Part shown: piece by piece, positions 8,853 through 16,660 of the stretch
How positions within the stretch are numbered: the first letter of the stretch is position 1
Layout: the number at the start of each line of letters is the position of its first letter
Assembly: GCA_944323935.1 (NCBI GenBank)
Contig: CALUUJ010000011.1
Location: forward strand, 1 to 64,000
Reading direction: 5' to 3'
Length of the DNA stretch: 64,000 bases
Origin: Candidatus Gastranaerophilales bacterium
GTDB lineage: Bacteria; Cyanobacteriota; Vampirovibrionia; Gastranaerophilales; Gastranaerophilaceae
Position numbers and translations under genes: made by a program
Notes under the pieces: model-generated
What the model was told of the DNA's origin: nothing
Databases searched by the model: none
Seen by the model: the letters and a program-made list of their open reading frames with translations, nothing else

Positions 8853-10301
8853 TTATTTTAAAAGTGATTTATATACTTTCTTATATTCTAGAGCACTTTT
8901 TGTCCAAGAAAAGTCAGCGCTCATTGCATTTTTAATAAGACTGTTCCACTCTTTTTTATTTTTATAAGTTTCTATTGCATATTTGATTGTATTAAGCATT
9001 TCATGAGCATTATAGTTATAAAATTTAAATCCGTCAGCGTTTTTGTTTGGATATGCATTAACGGTATTTTCAAGTCCTCCTGTTGCTCTTACAATAGGTA
9101 TCGTTCCGTATTTTAGAGCTATTAATTGTGATAGCCCGCACGGTTCAAATCTTGACGGCATTAAGAACATATCAGCACCAGCGTATATTTTATTGCATAA
9201 ATCTGCTCTGTATTCTATTCTTGAGCGAATATTTTTTGAGTTGTAACTTATCCAAGTGAAAAAGTCTTCATATCTTTTTTCGCCTGTTCCTAATATGATT
9301 ATATCTGCTTCAAGCTTCATTAAATCATTTTCTACGGCTTTTAACAGGTCAATTCCCTTTTGTTCGACAAGTCTTGATATTATCGCTATTAAAGGTCTGT
9401 CCTTTTTATATTCTAACCAGTATTCTTTTACTATTTCTTGCTTGCATTTTTCTTTATTATTTATGTTATCTATAGAATAATTATATTTTATTAATTTATC
9501 TGTTTTCGGATTAAATTCTTGATAATCAATCCCGTTTAAAATTCCGCATAGTTTATCTTTATTGTTATTTAAAGTCCAATCTAAACCTTCACCATATTCA
9601 TATGTTAATATTTCTTGTGCATAGTTTGGTGATACTGCAATAATCTTGTCTGCATAATTTATGGCACCTTTCATCCAAATTAATGCTCCATAGTGTTCAA
9701 GTCCATATTGGTGAAATACTTCATCCGGATTTAATCCTGCAAAGTCCAATATCTCCTTAAAATATTGTCCTTGATATGCAAGATTGTGAATTGAAAATAC
9801 CGTTTTTGTATTTTTATAAAATTCGTCATTCTTGTATGAAGTTTTTATCCATACGGGAATCATTGATGTATGCCAATCGTTACAGTGAATAATATCTGGT
9901 TTGAAATTTAAAAGTCTTGCATATTCTAATATTGCTTTTGAAAAAGTAATAAATCTCTCTTGTTCATACCAGCTGTCAATTCCTGAAGGATATACACAAT
10001 TAAAACAAGAGAAAAATTTAGGATTATCTATAAAAAATACATTTATATTTGTATTTGGCAGTTTACACATTTTTAGTGTGAAAATATATTCTGCGGCATA
10101 GCCGAATTTTAATCTTAGTTGTGAGTTTGGAATTTCTTGAATATTATATTTCTCTTGATTAATACTGCCTATTAACGGTGTAAATATAGCCATTTCCATA
10201 TCATCAGACTGCAAATACTTTGGCAATGACCCCATAACATCAGCAAGTCCTCCGACTTTTGTAAAAGGTGCCAGTTCAAATGTTGCAAATAATACTTTCA
10301 T
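8853..10301 (-). CDS. glgA: glycogen synthase GlgA
   Basis: A 482-residue GT5 glycosyltransferase. It has the N-terminal ADP-glucose loop KVGGLADV (15-22), the acceptor-side HCNDWHT near residue 140, and the C-terminal GT-B signature ISRLVEQKG and MPSRFEPCGLSQL with the catalytic Glu-x7-Glu pattern. It transfers glucose from ADP-glucose to growing glycogen. No glgB, glgC or glgP lies in the window. The gene is 12 bases downstream of ruvA and may share its transcript. The ROK kinase and phosphohexomutase elsewhere in the window could feed the same pathway. Confidence 0.95.
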   Translation of the reverse strand: MKVLFATFELAPFTKVGGLADVMGSLPKYLQSDDMEMAIFTPLIGSINQEKYNIQEIPNSQLRLKFGYAAEYIFTLKMCKLPNTNINVFFIDNPKFFSCFNCVYPSGIDSWYEQERFITFSKAILEYARLLNFKPDIIHCNDWHTSMIPVWIKTSYKNDEFYKNTKTVFSIHNLAYQGQYFKEILDFAGLNPDEVFHQYGLEHYGALIWMKGAINYADKIIAVSPNYAQEILTYEYGEGLDWTLNNNKDKLCGILNGIDYQEFNPKTDKLIKYNYSIDNINNKEKCKQEIVKEYWLEYKKDRPLIAIISRLVEQKGIDLLKAVENDLMKLEADIIILGTGEKRYEDFFTWISYNSKNIRSRIEYRADLCNKIYAGADMFLMPSRFEPCGLSQLIALKYGTIPIVRATGGLENTVNAYPNKNADGFKFYNYNAHEMLNTIKYAIETYKNKKEWNSLIKNAMSADFSWTKSALEYKKVYKSLLK

Positions 10302-10313
10302 AATGTGCCTCTT

Positions 10314-10943
10314 TTATGCCATTCTTGACAGGTATTCAAGAGAATACTTAAGAATATCTTCTGTCTTTGTACAATCTTTTTTGTAATTTAAAACTTCTTT
10401 TATTGCTGTTTTTGCTTCATTTACTGAATAACCAAGTGAAATTAATACACTTTGGACTTCAACTATACTTTCTTGTTCTATATCTTTTATATTTATATCA
10501 GAAACATCTACAGGCGTTACGTTAGACCAGTTTATTAATTTGTCTTTTAATTCAATAATAATCTTTTGTGCAACTTTTGCCCCAACGCCTTTTGCTCGTG
10601 AAAGTTCTTTTGCATTTTCTGTTATCATTATGTCTATCAGTTCGGGAATAGAAAATTCATCAAGTATTAATAATGCTAATTTTACACCGATACCTGATAC
10701 ACTTTGAAGTATATTGAAAATGTCTCTTTCTTCTTTTGTAGTAAATCCTGTTAGGCTCATTGAATCTTCTTTATGTGTTAATGAAACATATATTTTTACT
10801 TCTTCATTTTCATTAAGTTTTTCAATTGTACTTTTACCTGTTAAGATTAAATACCCTATATTATTCACATCAAGAACTATATGAGCGCCTCTATATGAAT
10901 TTGCTTGTTTTGTTACAAGATGTCCCTTTAAATAATCATACAT
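10314..10943 (-). CDS. ruvA: Holliday junction branch migration protein RuvA
   Basis: The 209-residue protein has the RuvA layout: an N-terminal OB fold (MYDYLKGHLV...), two helix-hairpin-helix motifs (around LQSVSGIGVKLALLIL and LSRAKGVGAKVAQKIIIEL), and a C-terminal three-helix domain III (about 160-209) that contacts RuvB. It binds four-way DNA junctions during recombination. It is preceded by 3 bases by a TPR gene and followed by glgA. No ruvB or ruvC is in this window. Confidence 0.95.
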   Translation of the reverse strand: MYDYLKGHLVTKQANSYRGAHIVLDVNNIGYLILTGKSTIEKLNENEEVKIYVSLTHKEDSMSLTGFTTKEERDIFNILQSVSGIGVKLALLILDEFSIPELIDIMITENAKELSRAKGVGAKVAQKIIIELKDKLINWSNVTPVDVSDINIKDIEQESIVEVQSVLISLGYSVNEAKTAIKEVLNYKKDCTKTEDILKYSLEYLSRMA

Positions 10944-10946
10944 AAT

Positions 10947-11540
10947 TTATATTTCTTCTTTGTCTTTTAAATTATTATATAAGTCCAGTGTTTTTTTTAG
11001 TTCTTTTTCGTTTCCTAAATTTTTATAAGCAAATGCTAAATTATAATAAAACTTTGCATCATCATTCTTTAATTGTATCGCTTTTTTAAATGCGTTTCTT
11101 GCTTCTTTATATTCTTTTAATCCTAAATGAGCGCAGCCTAAATTATAATAATAATATGGAAAATCTTTCTTATACTTAATGGCCAGCTTATATTCGTTAA
11201 TTGCAGAATTATATTTTTTATCTTTTAAGTATATGTTACCTAAATTGTAATGTGCTTTATCAAATTTAGGGTTCATTATAATTGATTTTTGTAAAAAGAA
11301 AGAAGCATTTACGTCATTATCAAAATCTTGTGATAAATTACCTAGAAGATACCATAATTCATAGTCTCTTTCATCTTCTGTTGTTTTGGAAATCATATTA
11401 TATGCTTCTTCCAGATTGTTTGAATTGTATAGTGCAATGATTTCTTTTTTCTTTTCATCAAAAGACGGCTCAGCAAAACATTGATTTAATGAGACTAAAA
11501 CTATACTGAATAATATTAATAAATGAAATAATCTTTTCAT
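10947..11540 (-). CDS. exported TPR-repeat protein
   Basis: A 197-residue protein with a signal peptide (MKRLFHLLILFSIVLVSLNQCFA, cleavage likely after CFA) and at least three canonical TPR units between residues 75 and 185. Examples are AHYNLGNIYLKDKKYNSAI, YYYNLGCAHLGLKEYKEAR and FYYNLAFAYKNLGNEKELK. TPR repeats mediate protein contacts. The role is unknown. The gene leads a likely ruvA-glgA operon, with only 3 bases to ruvA, but a functional link is not suggested. Confidence 0.85.
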   Translation of the reverse strand: MKRLFHLLILFSIVLVSLNQCFAEPSFDEKKKEIIALYNSNNLEEAYNMISKTTEDERDYELWYLLGNLSQDFDNDVNASFFLQKSIIMNPKFDKAHYNLGNIYLKDKKYNSAINEYKLAIKYKKDFPYYYYNLGCAHLGLKEYKEARNAFKKAIQLKNDDAKFYYNLAFAYKNLGNEKELKKTLDLYNNLKDKEEI

Positions 11541-11640
11541 AATCTACCTTGGTAAATATTATATGTTAATTATAAAAATCTTTCTATCAGTAAAAAATTT
11601 ATTTGTAAAATTTTATAACATTTTCCCGTTTTTATTCAAT

Positions 11641-11669
11641 TTGGTTCTTAAAAATGACTTTATTATAAT
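11641..11669 (+). promoter_or_regulatory. promoter of the helical-repeat orphan gene
   Basis: A perfect -10 TATAAT (11664-11669) lies 17 bases after a weak -35 TTGGTT (11641-11646). The distance to the ATG at 11696 is 26 bases. A further symmetric stretch, TATAGTACTATA, overlaps the expected start of transcription and could be an operator. Confidence 0.5.
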
Positions 11670-11695
11670 ATAGTACTATATTAACGCGGGCAGAT

Positions 11696-12601
11696 ATGAT
11701 CAGTTTAGACTTAGATTTATCTTATTTGTGCAGCCAATACAATATTGGTACTTCTGCCATGCAGCAGTACCAGAATATGAGTGTTGTGCAAATTATGCAA
11801 ACTGAAGCAGCAAAAGGTAATACCGCTGCTGCAAAATTTATGCTGCAAATTACGACAAATCCTGAAGAGCTTGCGAAAGTATTCCAACTAATTAACCCCA
11901 AAAATAGATATTTAATTTTAATGAATATGAATCAAAATGATTTAATGATGATTATGGAATATCTAGATCCTAAGGAAATGATTCTTGGTTTAAGTATTTT
12001 TACTCATGATGCGCTAATAAAATTAATGCAAAATCTTCCGCCTGAATCATTGGCTACTGTTGTTTTAAGTACAATGGATTCAAATAAATTTCTGAACTCA
12101 ATTCCTGAAAAATATATGGATGAATTTTTTACTTCAGATAAAATTGATAGAAATATGTTTATGAAGGCTCTTGAAGATGTTGATGAAGAACAACTTCAAA
12201 AGATGATGGAAAATGTTACAGGACAGTCTTGCTATGATGAAAGAGATACAATATTACAACAAATGGGTAATATGACTGATGATAATTTCATGAGAGCTGT
12301 TTCTTCTTTTGAACCTGAAGGAAAAAAACAACTTATTGCAAATCTTTTGGCAGAAAAACCTGATTTATTTGAAGAATTTTCTGCTGAAGCAATGACTCAT
12401 CCGTTTAATGTTATGGAAAAAGAAGATATTTTAAAATCTTTAACTGTATTAGAGACTAAAGAAATGCTCCCTATGGTTCAAGAACTTCCTCAAGAAATTA
12501 TGGCTTTAATTGCTACTCAAATTGATCCAAAGGTATTTTCTGAAATATTATGTTCTGATTTTGCCAGCATAATTGCAAATTGCGGTATTAATTTCGGTTA
12601 G
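11696..12601 (+). CDS. all-helical repeat protein resembling MgtE-N/FliG-like domains
   Basis: This 301-residue protein contains no signal peptide or membrane helix. It is built from short helical repeats of about 22-25 residues with the pattern LDPKEMILGLSIF, LPPESLATVVLSTM, SIPEKYMDEFF and LPQEIMALIATQID. This is the rhythm of the N-terminal superhelical domain of MgtE magnesium channels and of FliG. There is no channel domain and no flagellar gene nearby, so neither function can be assigned. It is monocistronic with its own promoter. The assignment rests on visual resemblance only. Confidence 0.6.
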   Translation: MISLDLDLSYLCSQYNIGTSAMQQYQNMSVVQIMQTEAAKGNTAAAKFMLQITTNPEELAKVFQLINPKNRYLILMNMNQNDLMMIMEYLDPKEMILGLSIFTHDALIKLMQNLPPESLATVVLSTMDSNKFLNSIPEKYMDEFFTSDKIDRNMFMKALEDVDEEQLQKMMENVTGQSCYDERDTILQQMGNMTDDNFMRAVSSFEPEGKKQLIANLLAEKPDLFEEFSAEAMTHPFNVMEKEDILKSLTVLETKEMLPMVQELPQEIMALIATQIDPKVFSEILCSDFASIIANCGINFG

Positions 12602-12731
12602 TTTGTTTGTATAAATAATCTTTTTTGTTCCAACTGATTTATTTTGCTGTAATCTATTTCCTTTAGTATTTAAGCAAAGTATTTTATTTTTTGAGTATTA
12701 AGTTTTGTAACAAAATTCAAAAATTAGGCAA

Positions 12732-12749
12732 TATATACATTTGTATATA
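12732..12749. promoter_or_regulatory. perfect palindrome, candidate operator
   Basis: TATATACA-TT-TGTATATA is an exact 8-bp inverted repeat with a 2-base centre. It lies 26 bases before the start of the small gene at 12775, where a promoter would be expected, so it may be a repressor site. AT-rich background makes some palindromes likely by chance. Confidence 0.45.
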
Positions 12750-12774
12750 CTTTATATATACAAGAGGATAAAAT

Positions 12775-12936
12775 ATGGATTTTAAAGTTATAGATTGTAA
12801 AATAAAAGAAATATATTTTAATGCAAAACCAATTCAGGAAGATGAAGCCCTGGTTGAATCAAGGTTTTTATTTTGGAAGTCATTAAATAACTTAGCAGTT
12901 CAAAATATATCAATACAACAAATAAAAATGGCATAA
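12775..12936 (+). CDS. 53-residue small protein, unknown function
   Basis: An ATG preceded at a good distance by AAGAGGA opens a 53-codon frame (MDFKVIDCKIKEIYF ... IQQIKMA) ending in TAA at 12934-12936. It is mixed-charge and soluble, with one cysteine and one tryptophan. Its end lies within a hairpin shared with the convergent binding-protein gene. The strong ribosome site, upstream palindrome and matching terminator suggest a real gene. No family recognised. Confidence 0.55.
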   Translation: MDFKVIDCKIKEIYFNAKPIQEDEALVESRFLFWKSLNNLAVQNISIQQIKMA

Positions 12937-12960
12937 TTATTTTAAATGCCATTTTTGTTT
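12924..12960. terminator. bidirectional terminator
   Basis: AAAAATGGCAT (12924-12934) pairs with ATGCCATTTTT (12946-12956), an 11-bp stem with A-rich and T-rich flanks. It covers the stop codons of both convergent genes and would work in either direction. Confidence 0.75.
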
Positions 12961-13710
12961 TAGAGCTTTTATTGTACCATCTTTTTTCATTCTTGTTATT
13001 ATGACATCAATTGTATTTTTTAATTTTTTATCATCATATTGTTTCATTCCAATTGCATATGGCTCATAAGATATCTTGTTTTTTAAAATACGGTATCCTT
13101 TCTTGTCCATTATCATTCCGGAAAGAATTGAGTCATCACTGCTTATTGCATCCCCTTTCCCATTAATAAAAGCTTGGAAAGCTTCTTTATAAGTTTTATA
13201 GCCGACAATTCTTGCTGTTGGAATTATTCTTCTTATATTTTTTTCAGCAGTTGAACCCAGTGATATAATAATTGTTTTTCTTTTTAAGTCAGAAAAAGTA
13301 TGAATATCGCTGTCTTCTTTTACTAGTGCAGTTTGACCTGCAATATAATATGGTACGGAAAAATCTATCAGATACTGTCTTTGAGGAGTAATAGACATAG
13401 TCGCAACTACAATATCTACTTCATCTGATGTTACAGCTTCTATTCTTTTATCTGTTGTAATAGGAACCAATTTTATTTTTCTTTCGCTGCCCAAAATATC
13501 TTTTGCAATATATCTTGCTATATCGATATCAAAACCTTCAAGTTCACCTGTTGCTTTACTTATGAAACCAAAAGGCTTTGAATCATCCTTTACTCCGACT
13601 ATTAAAATATCACGTTCTATAATTTTGTCTAAAGCACTTTTTTCTTCTTTTTTCCCGCAAGAAGTCAATAATAGTAATGATAAAATTATAAGACATAAGA
13701 ATTTTTTCAT
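12937..13710 (-). CDS. amino-acid-type ABC transporter substrate-binding lipoprotein
   Basis: A 257-residue family 3 solute-binding protein. It has a lipoprotein signal peptide with lipobox LLTSC (Cys at 19), the start of the first lobe at ILIVGVKDDSKPFGF and the family phrase GFDIDIARYIA. A second-lobe segment contains TIIISLGSTAEKNI. These proteins capture amino acids such as glutamine or arginine outside the membrane. No permease or ATPase gene is adjacent, so it is an orphan component whose partner must be elsewhere. The ligand cannot be read from the sequence. Confidence 0.88.
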   Translation of the reverse strand: MKKFLCLIILSLLLLTSCGKKEEKSALDKIIERDILIVGVKDDSKPFGFISKATGELEGFDIDIARYIAKDILGSERKIKLVPITTDKRIEAVTSDEVDIVVATMSITPQRQYLIDFSVPYYIAGQTALVKEDSDIHTFSDLKRKTIIISLGSTAEKNIRRIIPTARIVGYKTYKEAFQAFINGKGDAISSDDSILSGMIMDKKGYRILKNKISYEPYAIGMKQYDDKKLKNTIDVIITRMKKDGTIKALKQKWHLK

Positions 13711-13774
13711 ATTCCACCTTCTATATAAATTAGAACATAATATTTTTCATATATAAATACTGTTAAAAGAGTAA

Positions 13775-14620
13775 TTAATTTTGTTCTTCTTTTTTTATAA
13801 ATTTTTCGTATGCTCTTGAGTTTATTTCCCCGCCTATAAGTATTATTAATGATGTGTAGTATAACCAAACCATCAATATTGCAACAGCGCCAATTGCCCC
13901 ATATACTTTGTTATATGCGTTGAGATTACTTAAGTATAAAGAAAAACACCAAGAGCCAAACATCCAAAAGAAGCTAAAGAAGAAAGTTCCAGGCAGCACA
14001 CTCTTAAATTTTATTTTGTCATTGCCTTCAATTGCGGGAAGAATATAATAGTTACCTATGGCGCAAATTGCCAGTGCTAAATATGTTACCGGCCATCTTA
14101 CTACAGATATTATATCTATTGATAACTTAGAAAGCAGGGTGTATTCAATCATAAAATCAAGAAAAACTTTGCCTAAAACGATTAAATTTACAACTAAAAA
14201 CAAAACAAGAGAATTTATAAAGACCATTAAAATAGCAAGTACTCTGGTATAAAGGAAATTTCTTGTTTCTTCTATTGCATATGCTCTATTTAATCCTTTT
14301 ATTATTGCAGCTATAGCATTTGCTGCAAGTGCTATTGTTATACATAAACCGAATATCGCAATTAATTTTCCTTGTTTGAAAATCATTGCTTCATTAAGTG
14401 TTTCAAGTATTAAAGACGCTACATCTTTTGGTGCTATATTTGTTAAAAAAGTTAGAATTGGTGTAATTAGAGTCTTTTTCCCCATCCAAGCAAATAAAGA
14501 GGTTAAAAACAGTAAAAACGGAAATAGTCCAAGAATGAACCAAAATGCCATTTCTGCTGCAACTCCACAGAAATCTTGTTCAATGATTTTTTTTATCAGA
14601 GTCTCTATATATTTTCTCAT
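13775..14620 (-). CDS. YihY/BrkB-family inner membrane protein
   Basis: The 281-residue protein shows the YihY/virulence factor BrkB pattern: an amphipathic N-terminus (DFCGVAAEMAFWFILGLFPF, the family's AAxxAF-type start), six predicted membrane helices, and the conserved GAIGAVAILMVWLYYTSLIILIGGEIN near the C-terminus. Older annotations call members 'ribonuclease BN', which is not supported. The transport or envelope role of the family is unresolved. The start overlaps the stop of the nrnA-like gene by 4 bases (ATGA), so the two are translationally coupled. Confidence 0.88.
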   Translation of the reverse strand: MRKYIETLIKKIIEQDFCGVAAEMAFWFILGLFPFLLFLTSLFAWMGKKTLITPILTFLTNIAPKDVASLILETLNEAMIFKQGKLIAIFGLCITIALAANAIAAIIKGLNRAYAIEETRNFLYTRVLAILMVFINSLVLFLVVNLIVLGKVFLDFMIEYTLLSKLSIDIISVVRWPVTYLALAICAIGNYYILPAIEGNDKIKFKSVLPGTFFFSFFWMFGSWCFSLYLSNLNAYNKVYGAIGAVAILMVWLYYTSLIILIGGEINSRAYEKFIKKEEQN

Positions 14621-15588
14621 TTTATTTCACTTTGAACACGTTTTAATAACTTATCAAACGCTATTGCTATAGGTTTCTTTATAGTACAGCCTGCGGCAAA
14701 AGTATGTCCGCCTCCGCCAAAATCCATTACTATTGGAGTTAAATCAAGAGTCTTACTTCTTAAACTTACTTTTGTATAACCTTCTTTTGTTTCTTTTAAT
14801 AAAGCGGCCACTTCTACATTTTTTGATGTTCTTAATACTTCTACTATACCTTCAGTATAATCATCTGTTGCTCCGAACTTGCTCATATCACTTCTTGTAA
14901 TTTTTGCAAAGGCAATTTTTCCTTCGTTATAGAAAATAGTATTTGTAACAATGTAGGCTTGAAATTGAACCATAGATTGTGGTTTTGTTTCATAACAAGC
15001 TCTAAATTCATAAGTTGGTGACACACCTAGTTTTACAAGTTCTGCAGCAAGTATAAATGTTTCAGGTGTTGTATTGTCATATTTAAAACCGCCTGTATCT
15101 GTTAACAGTGATGTATATATGCATCTTGCAACATCTTTTGGTATTTCTAAATTCCACTCCTTAAATATTTTATAGAGAATGATCCCAACACAAGCTGCAT
15201 TACCGTCAACAATGTTTAAATCGCCATATCCTATATTTGTTTTATGGTGATCTATATTTACTTTAAATTTTGCATTATCAAATATAGCCGTTCCATATAC
15301 CATTCTGTCTTTTGAGGCAACATCTACTGCTATAGCTAAATCGTATTTCTTATTCCTATCTATTGTTTGAACATCTTTAAATCTCTCAAATTCAGGCAGA
15401 TATGAATATAATGAGGGAAGCATTCCTACATAAACAGAGTCTGCCTTTTTTCCAAAATACTTTTCTATAATTAGACTTATTGCCAGATTGGAACCCAGTG
15501 TATCACCATCCGGACTGACATGAGAAAATACAATAATACTTTCTGCTTGTTCAATTCTCTCTTTTAATTCTAAAAATAAATTATCCAT
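14617..15588 (-). CDS. nrnA: DHH/DHHA1 phosphoesterase, NrnA-like
   Basis: A 323-residue DHH-family enzyme with the metal motifs SHVSPDGDTLGS (DGD near residue 27), VD at 89-90 and DHH at 114-116, and the DHHA1 domain signature GGGGHTFAAGC near the end. This set matches bacterial NrnA, which degrades very short RNAs and removes the 3' phosphate of pAp, linking RNA turnover with sulfur assimilation. The cysE gene elsewhere in the window fits that pathway but is not linked. Close relatives also cleave cyclic dinucleotide products, so the exact substrate is uncertain. Confidence 0.88.
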   Translation of the reverse strand: MDNLFLELKERIEQAESIIVFSHVSPDGDTLGSNLAISLIIEKYFGKKADSVYVGMLPSLYSYLPEFERFKDVQTIDRNKKYDLAIAVDVASKDRMVYGTAIFDNAKFKVNIDHHKTNIGYGDLNIVDGNAACVGIILYKIFKEWNLEIPKDVARCIYTSLLTDTGGFKYDNTTPETFILAAELVKLGVSPTYEFRACYETKPQSMVQFQAYIVTNTIFYNEGKIAFAKITRSDMSKFGATDDYTEGIVEVLRTSKNVEVAALLKETKEGYTKVSLRSKTLDLTPIVMDFGGGGHTFAAGCTIKKPIAIAFDKLLKRVQSEIK

Positions 15589-15679
15589 ACTATCTTAATT
15601 TTCTATAGAAAAATTATACAATAAAAAAATAAAATGGTCGAAATTGATATAAGAACTTAAGAGTTTAAAATGTATTTAT

Positions 15680-15709
15680 TTCAATAAACACTAAAAAGTA
15701 TTATATAAT
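15680..15709 (+). promoter_or_regulatory. promoter of the TM2-domain gene
   Basis: A perfect -10 TATAAT (15704-15709) with a weak -35 TTCAAT (15680-15685), 18-base spacing. The gene's strong ribosome site AAGGAGAT lies just before the ATG at 15760. Confidence 0.4.
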
Positions 15710-15759
15710 AGACAATTAATAATAAAAAATATATAATACAAAAAAGATAAGGAGATATT

Positions 15760-16059
15760 ATGTTTTGTAGTAAGTGTGGAAAAGAAATTAATGATGATGC
15801 AGTTATTTGTGTACATTGTGGATGTAAGGTAGAAGGTAAAAGTCTTTCTTCTGATGAAAAAAGAAGTTGGGTTTGTACATTGCTTTTATGTATATTTTTA
15901 GGTGGTATTGGGGCTCATAGATTTTATACCGGTTATATTGCAATCGGAATAATTCAATTGCTTACGTTAGGTGGTTGTGGAATTTGGGTGTTGATAGATC
16001 TTATTTCTATATTGTGTAATTCATATAAATCGGCTGATGGTTCTGAATTACAAAAATAA
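15760..16059 (+). CDS. zinc-ribbon TM2 domain membrane protein
   Basis: The 99-residue product starts with a zinc ribbon (CSKCGKEI and CVHCGCKV, CxxC pairs at about residues 3-6 and 17-20) followed by a TM2 domain. The TM2 part has two membrane helices separated by the conserved turn GGIGAHRFYTGY; the second helix ends in the family's polar WVLIDLISIL. TM2 proteins are widespread, and their function is largely unknown. A very good ribosome site (AAGGAGATATT) precedes the ATG. It overlaps the DUF2752 gene by 23 bases, suggesting a shared transcript. Confidence 0.88.
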   Translation: MFCSKCGKEINDDAVICVHCGCKVEGKSLSSDEKRSWVCTLLLCIFLGGIGAHRFYTGYIAIGIIQLLTLGGCGIWVLIDLISILCNSYKSADGSELQK

Positions 16060-16348
16060 AGTAAAAAATATTCATCTTTGGGAGATAATAGTTATTATCT
16101 CCCCATTTTTGGTTCTTATTGCATATAAAGTTTGTAGTATGTTAAGTATTAATTTTTGTTTGTGGCATTTCTTGACTGGAAATAAATGTTTAGGTTGTAA
16201 TATAACGCATGCAATTGTTTCTATTCTTAAATTTGATTTTATTAATGCTTTTTATCTGAATCCTTTATCTTTTGTTGTTTTTCCATTACTCTTGTATGTT
16301 TGGTTAAGTTATATATATGAACACATATATTTAAATAAAAAATTATGA
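16037..16348 (+). CDS. DUF2752-family small membrane protein
   Basis: A 103-residue membrane protein with about three hydrophobic helices. The middle carries CLGCNITHAIVS, corresponding to the DUF2752 signature (CPxCGxTRA-like). These proteins often accompany TM2 proteins, as here. Function unknown. The ATG used lies inside the end of the TM2 gene, and a later start is possible, but the first hydrophobic segment begins soon after this ATG. Confidence 0.75.
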   Translation: MVLNYKNKVKNIHLWEIIVIISPFLVLIAYKVCSMLSINFCLWHFLTGNKCLGCNITHAIVSILKFDFINAFYLNPLSFVVFPLLLYVWLSYIYEHIYLNKKL

Positions 16349-16359
16349 TTAAAACATAA

Positions 16360-16406
16360 TATAAAAGATGAAATCCATACTTAAATGAAGATTTCATCTT
16401 TTATAT
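16360..16406. terminator. strong hairpin, bidirectional terminator
   Basis: ATAAAAGATGAAAT (from 16361) pairs with ATTTCATCTTTTAT (ending about 16404), a 14-bp stem. It ends the TM2-DUF2752 transcript and lies just downstream of the minus-strand tRNA, which it may also terminate. Confidence 0.8.
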
Positions 16407-16437
16407 TATTATAATTTCTTATTTTCATTAATTAAAC

Positions 16438-16509
16438 TGGGCCCGGTAGGATTCGAACCTACGACCAAGGGATTATGAGTCCCCTGCGCTACCGCTGCGC
16501 CACAAGCCC
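16438..16509 (-). tRNA. tRNA with anticodon CAU (likely Ile2, possibly elongator Met)
   Basis: A complete 72-base cloverleaf: acceptor GGGCTTG/CGGGCCC (with two G-U pairs), D arm GCGC/GCGC, anticodon loop CTCATAA, T arm GTAGG-TTCGAAT-CCTAC, discriminator A, and no encoded CCA. Base 1 pairs with 72, so it is not the initiator. The stem-loop and variable region (ACTCATAATCCCTTGGTCG) resemble tRNA-Ile2 (lysidine-modified CAU) more than typical elongator tRNA-Met, but this is a judgement by eye. An unusual tRNA-like element lies between it and its promoter. Confidence 0.93.
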
Positions 16510-16537
16510 ATACTTATATTCAATTTTCAAAATACTT

Positions 16538-16614
16538 GGTCTTGCGGTAGCTGCGCTACATACCTCTCGAAAAATGATAATTAATCATTTTTCTCGGCAC
16601 AGTGCCACAAGCCC
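16538..16614 (-). other. tRNA-like element: interrupted partial copy of the adjacent tRNA
   Basis: Read on the minus strand, this 77-base stretch begins GGGCTTGTGGC, identical to the first 11 bases of the neighbouring tRNA, and later repeats GTAGCGCAG, also from that tRNA's D region. Between them 44 bases replace the tRNA's 6. The insert holds a perfect 10-bp hairpin (16569-16578 with 16584-16593). The ends GGGCTTG (16608-16614) and CAAGACC (16538-16544) can pair with one mismatch, and inner GGCAC-T-GTGCC and GTAGC-GCA-GCTAC are also self-complementary, so a cloverleaf-like fold is possible. No normal anticodon or TTCGA loop exists, so it is not a functional tRNA. Confidence 0.6.
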
Positions 16615-16624
16615 TTTCAACATT

Positions 16625-16657
16625 CAAAAGAATATCATTAACATTCTTTTGAGTCAA
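16625..16657 (-). promoter_or_regulatory. promoter reading through the tRNA-like element into the tRNA
   Basis: On the minus strand, TTGACT (16652-16657) and TATTCT (16629-16634) are separated by exactly 17 bases. A perfect 9-bp inverted repeat, CAAAAGAAT/ATTCTTTTG, spans spacer and -10 (16625-16651), so it could also be an operator or hairpin. Transcription would start just before the tRNA-like element. Confidence 0.5.
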
Positions 16658-16660
16658 GTA

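Noticed and set aside
16438-16660. Integration (attachment) site or integrated element at the tRNA
   Set aside because: The 11-base repeat is at the tRNA 5' end rather than the 3' end usual for att sites, and no integrase or phage gene is near.
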